NCBI GenBank assembly: GCA_030761205.1
Contig: JAULJL010000027.1
Span: 5,001-69,000, forward strand
Origin: Fremontodendron californicum
Lineage: Eukaryota; Streptophyta; Magnoliopsida; Malvales; Malvaceae
DNA length: 64,000 nucleotides
Direction of reading: 5' to 3'
Numbering within the stretch: position 1 is the stretch's first letter; each line of letters starts with the position of its first letter. A model generated the notes under the pieces. The model had not been told where the DNA came from. It saw only the letters and a program-made list of their open reading frames with translations, and ran no database searches. This document shows positions 57,532 through 64,000 of this stretch, one piece after another. The position numbers and the translations under genes are program-made.

Positions 57532-58722
57532 TCGGATCGACCGGGCCACCCGGACTGACCGGCTAGGCTAAGCATTGTTTGGCTAAACTTGACCAGCCTT
57601 GGTGTCTCAACTTTGAAAGGCTATAAGCTAGGCATGGCTAGACCGACCGGATCGTCTGTAACGCCAGGACCGTCCGAACGAACCGGATCGACCTGACCGA
57701 CCGGATCGGACCGACCAGACCGTCCGGACCGACCGGACCGTCCGGACCGCTCGGATCGACCGCACCGACCGGATCGCCGGGACCGAGGGGACCATCCGGA
57801 CCTACTTGACCAGCCTTGGTGTCTCAACTTTGAAAGGATATAAGCTAGGCTTGGCTAGACCGACCGGACCGTCTGAACGAACCGAACCAATCGGACCATC
57901 CGGCCCGCCTGGACCGACCCGACCGATCGGACAGTCTGGACCGTCCGGACCGACCGGACCGTCCGGCCCGCCAGGACTGACCCGATCGACCCGACCGTCC
58001 GGACCGCCTGGACCGACAGGACCGTCTGTACCGACCGGACCGTCCAGACCACTCGGATCAACCGCACCGACCGGATCGCCCGGACCGAGGGGACCGTCCG
58101 GACCTACTTGACCAGCCTTGGTGTCTCAACTTTGAAAGGATATAAGCTAGGCTTGGCTAGACCGACCGGACCGTCTGAACGAACCGGACCAATCGGACAG
58201 TCCGGACCAACCGGACCGTCCGGACCGTCCGGATCGTCCCGACCGTCCGGACGGGTCGGACCTCCCGAATCGACCCGATCGTCTGGACCGATCGCACCGT
58301 CCGGACCGCCCGGAACGACCGCATCAATCGGATTGCCCGGACCGAGGGGACCGACCGGACCGACTTGACCGTCCGGATAGACAGGACCGGACTGTTCGGA
58401 CCGTCCGGCCCGCCCGGATCGACCCGACCGTCCGAACCGTTCGGCCCACCCTGACCGTCTGACCCGCACGGACCGACCCGACCGTCTGGACCGACCCGAC
58501 CGTCCGGATCGATCAAACCGCCCGGACTGACCGGACCGTTCGGACAGACCCGACCGTCCGGACCGACGGGATTCGACCGGATCGTCCGGACCGACCGGAC
58601 CGTCTGGAACGCCCGGACCGACCGCACGGACCGGATAGCCATGACCGACGGGACCGACGAGACCGTCCGGACCGTCCTGAACGTCCGGACCAACCGGACC
58701 GTCCGGATCGACCCGAACGTCG
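57532..58722. repeat. Diverged 9-mer block A17 with short spacers (copy 2 of A5)
   Basis: Short spacers at about 57562-57641, 57802-57858 and 58104-58160. Compared with copy 1 it has 45 bp more (5 monomers) between the second and third short spacers and 9 bp more later. Confidence 0.87.
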
Positions 58723-58895
58723 ATTTTGTCCAAAAAAAACATCGTTTAGGCTGTTAATTTTACTTTTTTTTCTTTTTTTCATGATTTTTAAAACATTGAA
58801 CTTGCTCATTTTTCTATTTTTCGAGACCAAATTCAATTGTATTGTACGAGAGCATACTATAATTTATACGGATTTGATCGGTGCATGAGAAGAGA
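58723..58895 (+). repeat. Spacer S17, left half missing (copy 2 of S6)
   Basis: Same array-to-mid-spacer join as 13316, reading TTTTGTCCAAAAAAAACATCG. Confidence 0.84.
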
Positions 58896-59733
58896 TCGGA
58901 TCGACCGAGCCACCCGGACTGAACGGCTAGGCTAAGCATTGCTTGGCTAAACTTGACCAGCCTTGGTGTCACAACTTTGAAAGGCAATAAGCTAGGCATG
59001 GCTAGACCGACCGAATCGTCCGTACCGCCAATACCGTCCAAGCGAACCGGACCAATTGGACCGACCAGACCACTTGGATCATCCGGACCGACCGGACCGT
59101 ACGGACCGACCGGATCGTCCGGACCGCCCGGACCGACTCGACCGCCTGGACCGACCCGACCGCCCGGACCGTCCGGACCGACCGACCGGACCGTCCGGAC
59201 CGACCGGACCGACCGGACCGCCCGGATCGACCGGATCGTCCGGACCGACCGGACCGACCGAACCGTCCGAACCGACCGGACCATCCGGACCGACCGGATC
59301 GACCGGACCGATCGGACAGTCCGGATCGACCGGACCGACCTGACCTTCCGGACCGTCCGGACCGATCGAACCGTCCGGATTGACCGGACCGTCCGAACCA
59401 CCCAGACCGGCCACACCGATCAGACCGGCCGAACCGTCCGGACCGCCCGAACCGTCTGGATTGACCGGACCGTCCAGACCGACCGGACCGATCGGTCCGC
59501 CCGGACCGACCGGACCGACCGTAAAGACCGGACCGCCCGGACCGACCGGACCGCCCGGACCGTCCGGACCGATCGGACCGTCGGGATCGAAGGGACCGTC
59601 CGGACCGCCTGGTCCGAGCGGACCATCCGGACCGACTTGACCAGCCTTGGTGTCTCAACATTGAAAGGATATAAGCTAGGCTTGGCTAGACCGATCGGAC
59701 TGTCCGGACCGTCCGGACCGACCGAACCGTCCG
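58896..59733. repeat. Diverged 9-mer block A18 with short spacers (copy 2 of A6)
   Basis: Short spacers at about 58925-59005 and 59635-59690. Two ~18-bp differences from copy 1 lie near 59400-59500, consistent with gain and loss of monomer pairs. Confidence 0.87.
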
Positions 59734-60217
59734 CTAGTTACAATTACATAGATATAATACAATTAATATATTACAATTACATATTTATATATATTACAAT
59801 TACACAACTATATTACAATTACATAGATATATTATACAAATACATTTGTACACATTAGATATATTACAGTAATGTATTTTTGTGTAACATAGATATAATA
59901 TTTGATAATGTAATTGTAATATATCTATGTAATTGAATTACATAGATGTATTACAATTATAGAAACATATTACAATTATATAGATATATTTTAATCACGT
60001 AGATATATGTAATATATTATAATAACATATATATATATATGTAATTGTAATGTAACTATGTAATTGTAATACATCTATGTAATTCTAATGTTTTAATATA
60101 TTGTAATGTATCTATGTAATTGTAATATATATTAATATATCTATGTAATTGTAACATTTTCTATGTAATATCTATGTAATTGTAATATATTTATGTTTAA
60201 TTGTATTGTATCTATGT
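59734..60217. repeat. 19-bp AT satellite block T4 (copy 2 of T2)
   Basis: Same internal orientation change as T2, with a few substitutions (AATTATAGAAACAT for AATTACAGAAACAT). It ends at the antisense LTR terminus. Confidence 0.87.
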
Positions 60218-63200
60218 TGTCGCAACCTAAAAAAAATAACGAGTCTCATCGCAAGACTTTATTATTCGTTAGGCGTGACATTAAAAAAAACCCGAGGAAA
60301 AGTCGACTTAATTCCTCTAAAAATGAAGGTTTTGAAAATGACCTTAAAAAAGACATGGAGTCGCCACCAATCTTTTTTAGCTAGTTGTGATCGGCCACCT
60401 ATTAAAACCGGTTTTATAAAATATTTTAAAAATGAATTAAAACATTTTAAAAACCAATTTCAAGTCTGCGTTTTAAACCAGAGAAATCAAAGAAGCAGGT
60501 TCGGGAGTCGGTTACGTGTGGGGAAGGATTAGGACCCCCACAGCGCCCGTATAAATCGGTACCTTATTAATTGTGTGTTATCTCAAGTCTCGGTAAAAGT
60601 TAGTTTTAAATTTAGTATTTCAAATTAATTCTCAATTTAAAGAAAAATAATTTTATTTTTTATTGAAAATGATCCGGAATTTATAAATTCAAAATTTTCC
60701 TATATTCCCCAACAAACGTGGCAAAATATAGAAATTTTTATTAGTTTTGAAAAAACTTTCCGAATCATTCTCTTTTTTGAAAGAAAGATATTCCTTTATT
60801 AATGATAATTGATGAAATTCCCTCCAGCAAACCCGGTAGAGAACTCATGAATTATTTTAACTCGGGAATATCTTTATTTTTATTGAAAACCATTATCTTT
60901 TTGAAAACATTTAAAATAAATGAATATGTATATGCATGACATAAATAAAATGACATAGCAAAATCTAAATAATATAATGCAACCTAAATGACATGGCAAA
61001 CATGAATGATATGGCATATAATTTAAATGACATGGAATAAAATAATGTTATCATATAATATGCATGAAAATAAAAATGCAATGTATGAAATGTATTTTTT
61101 CCTTTAATTAAGGAAATCCGTATATCTAAAAAGATATCCGGCTACCTTAGGAAAATATGTCAAATTAAATATTCTAAAACCAAAATACTTTGTGATTGTT
61201 TGAAAACAATTTTAAAAAACTTGAATTAACAATAAAAACTGGGCTAAATTTTTTTAAATGGCTCTAATTTCCTAAGTTTAAAAAATCCGGACTTGACTAC
61301 CCTTAACCCGGGACTTGAAAAACCATTTTTAGAGTTTAAAAGGGCTTAGAAATCATCCTAAGTCAGTAGCTAACCCTCATAATCAGCCCACTCTAAGTAA
61401 ATTAACCAAAACAGAAAATTGGTTTTTCTTTAAATTCAATTCTGACTCCATTGTCCAGTTTTAATCCACAATTTTTTACCCTATTTTTAAAAATTCCAAA
61501 ATTTCTGAAAAAATTACTGGAGACTCAGGACATGTAAAACTACACGAGAAAAAATCGGCTTAATTTTTTGATCAAAGATGAATTTCCAGAAAAACCAGAG
61601 ATGTACGAGTTTTTGGAGGAGAAAAAACTGCTTTGTTTTTCTTTAAAATCAATTCTGACTCCACTGTCCAGTTTTAATCCATGATTTTTTATCCTATTTT
61701 TAAAAATTCCAAAAATTCTAAAAAAAATACAGGAGACTCAAGACATGTAAAACTACACGAGAAAAAATCGGCTTAATTTTTTGATCAAATATGAATTCCC
61801 AGAAAAACCAGAGATGTACGAGTTTTTGGAGGAGAAAAAACTGCTTTGTTTTTCTTTAAAATCAATTCTGACTCCACTGTCCAGTTTTAATCCATGATTT
61901 TTTATCCTATTTTACAAATTCCAAAAATTCTAAAACAAATACTGGAGACTCAGGACATGTAAAACTACACGAGGAAAAATTTTCTTAATTTTCTGATCAA
62001 AGATGAATTCCCAGAAAAATCAGAGATGTACGAGTTTTTTGGAAAAAACTGAAAAAAAAAAAACTGCTTTGCCAACACATTTTTTTTTGTCCTTGATAAA
62101 ATCATTTAAAAATCAAAATAAAAATATTTGAAACTCATAAAATGACTTGAAAGCAGTAGCTAGGACTTTTTGAAAGTTAGATAAAAATTGGCTAAGTAAA
62201 AAAAAAATCACAAAGGTAGAATAATCAATTTGACAAACTTAATTTTCCACAAGTATGCTCAAGAGAGCATGATCTTGAACCATTAATTGGCTCAAGTCAT
62301 TATTCAAGTGGCATGAACATGAAATGCATGAAACAATGCAGCAAACATAATGCATGAAATGCATGGATCTAAACCTAAATGTAAGGAAAATGCATGACAT
62401 AAATAATATGGCCTAGACCTAACATGAACTTGCATGGCATTTAATGTAACCTAGACCTAAGATATGCATGGCATTTTCACAAACACAAGGCATGTTTAAT
62501 TCAAAAATCCAACCAAATATCATGCAAATGCAAAAACCTAACAACTAGCATGACAAAAATGCAACACACACAATGCAAAACACATGGAGTAGCCAAATGG
62601 CCCCAAGCTCCAACAAGCATGGCATTTTCACAAACACTTGGCATGCTAGCATGAAAAACTAAGTCATAACACAAAAATCACACAAGCATTTTCACAAACA
62701 CCTAATATACTAAATCTAAAACATGCTCACTAAGATATAAAACAAGAATCATGCAAAGAATCACACAAGCATTTTCACAAACACTTAATATGCTAACTCT
62801 AAAACATGCTCAAATTTAAACAACATAAAAACAGAAAATTAAAGATATAAAAACATGATATCTAAGACATAAATGGCAATAAACAAGGCAACCAAATTAA
62901 ATATAACTTAAGAACATGAAATAACATAACATTTAAAACATCAAAAACAAAGAAAATAGCATAAACAATATGGTAAAATGAATCAAAAACAACAACTTAA
63001 AATAAATAATGTAGGCCATTTGGCCATGGTGAGTTTATTGTAAAAACAAAATGTAAAAAAAAAAAAATACTTAAGAAAGGAAATAAAGGAAGAACAAGAA
63101 ACATTATTTTAAAATGAAAACTCACCAAGTAGAGATTAAAATAGCAAAAAATAAGAATAGAAAATGAAAGTGCAAGAGTTGGTGCTCAAGTGCAACCTCA

Positions 63201-64000
63201 AGAAGCTAATATTTCAAGCTTTTCTCTTCAAACTTTCCTTTTTTTTCTAAACTTTTCTTTTTTTGCTCTCAACCAAGAAGATAAAAACTAAGAAAAACTA
63301 ATAGAAATCAGCCAAAATGGAAAAGAAAAAACAAAATCTGCCTCCCTCCTTTAGGGTTGGCCTAAATGATGCTTATATAGCCTCAAAGATGTTGTCATTT
63401 TTGTGTAACCTATTTTCCATCAAATGGCCAATAATTCAAGATGAAAAGTCATGAAATTACCACCTTTAGATTAGCATCTCAGCCCTCTCAAATTACAGCT
63501 ATGCAAAAATAATGTTGACATCTTTCTTAACCTATGTGGTTTAATCACCATGGCTTGATCAAAGAGAATGGTTAACTAACTCTTGATTTTTAACCACTTG
63601 ATTGAAAAAAAAAAAAATCAAGCTTCCTCCTTCCTTTGGGCTTGGGCAGGCCAGCACTTCTCTTTTCCAGCCCAGCTCTGATTTTTGAAAGGCCCAAAAA
63701 AGCCCTTTTCGGTTGCTTGAGTGAAATGACCATTTTGCCCCCCGGATGCAAGTAAATATCAAACGGACTCCAAATTCAATTTTTATTTTTTTAATACTTC
63801 CAAAATAATAAAATATTGAGTTCTGGAAGTTTTCAAAATTATCCGAGTCCGTTTGCTATTTATTTGGATTTTTTCTTCCCAAAATGTCCTTTTATGCCCC
63901 TACTTTTTACCATTTTTTAAACGAGCTCCAAATCAAGATTTTTCTTCACCAATCTCTTCAAAATAATTAAAAAGTGTGATCTGGAAGTTTTCATGATTTT
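60218..64000 (-). mobile_element. Older antisense Ogre-type LTR (runs off window)
   Basis: Reverse complement of the Ogre LTR from its TTGCGACA end inward, at least 3.78 kb. It is clearly diverged from the 27100/41130 LTRs, with many substitutions and indels and a ~150-bp unmatched AT-rich stretch near 60925-61075. The three-copy ~214-bp repeat lies at about 61430-62080 and the TATA box at 63371-63380. It begins cleanly inside AT satellite after TATGT, a candidate 5-bp target duplication whose partner lies outside the window. The small frame at 63559-63762 mirrors one in the younger LTR and is not a gene. Confidence 0.88.

Overview
This window is plant nuclear DNA made almost wholly of repeats. 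I found no host gene and no tRNA or rRNA gene. The plant assignment rests on two LTR retrotransposon lineages. One is a Ty3/gypsy element of Del/Tekay type with a 2.47-kb LTR starting TGTAAC and an initiator-Met tRNA primer site. The other is an Ogre/Tat-type element with 4.8-kb LTRs starting TGTAGACACC and a primer site matching plant tRNA-Arg(ACG). The species cannot be told from the sequence; a dicot is likely.

The dominant component, about 20 kb, is a GC-rich minisatellite with the 9-bp monomer GACCGNCCG. Position 6 varies freely (A, T, C, rarely G) and the other positions are fairly conserved. It lies in about 18 blocks (A1-A18) separated by a conserved AT-rich spacer. The full spacer is about 335 bp and several copies are truncated. 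Nine bp is three codons and the monomer has no stop, so the arrays give very long open frames in several frames on both strands. I treat these as artefacts. Full spacers end with a TATA-like box, a small hairpin and an ATG immediately before the next array.

Layout: 1-6192 is array/spacer (A1-A4). 6193-15326 is a 9.1-kb foreign block: a 19-bp AT satellite, a 5' LTR with gag and a truncated pol of a Tekay-like element, a diverged 9-mer family with extra ~55-80-bp short spacers, more AT satellite, and the end of an antisense Ogre LTR. 15327-27099 and 45954-47616 are array/spacer again. Within them a ~6.36-kb unit (about 15853-22212) is repeated directly behind itself (22213 to about 47413). The second copy is interrupted by a complete 18,854-bp Ogre-type element (27100-45953) flanked by a GGACC target-site duplication. 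47617-51884 is a 4.3-kb AT satellite that switches orientation many times. About 51567-60719 is a second, apparently parental, copy of the 9.1-kb block. It continues at 60218-64000 into a long antisense Ogre LTR that runs off the window.

Nothing here is likely to be expressed as a functional gene set. The Ogre-type element has two intact gag-like frames but no protease, reverse transcriptase, RNase H or integrase, so it would depend on a partner element. The Tekay-like copies lack the end of gag, the protease, most of the integrase and the 3' LTR, and carry stop codons. The main interest is in genome dynamics: a GC 9-mer satellite with a promoter-like spacer, array length change in 9-bp steps, stacked segmental duplications, and retrotransposons both feeding and invading the satellite.
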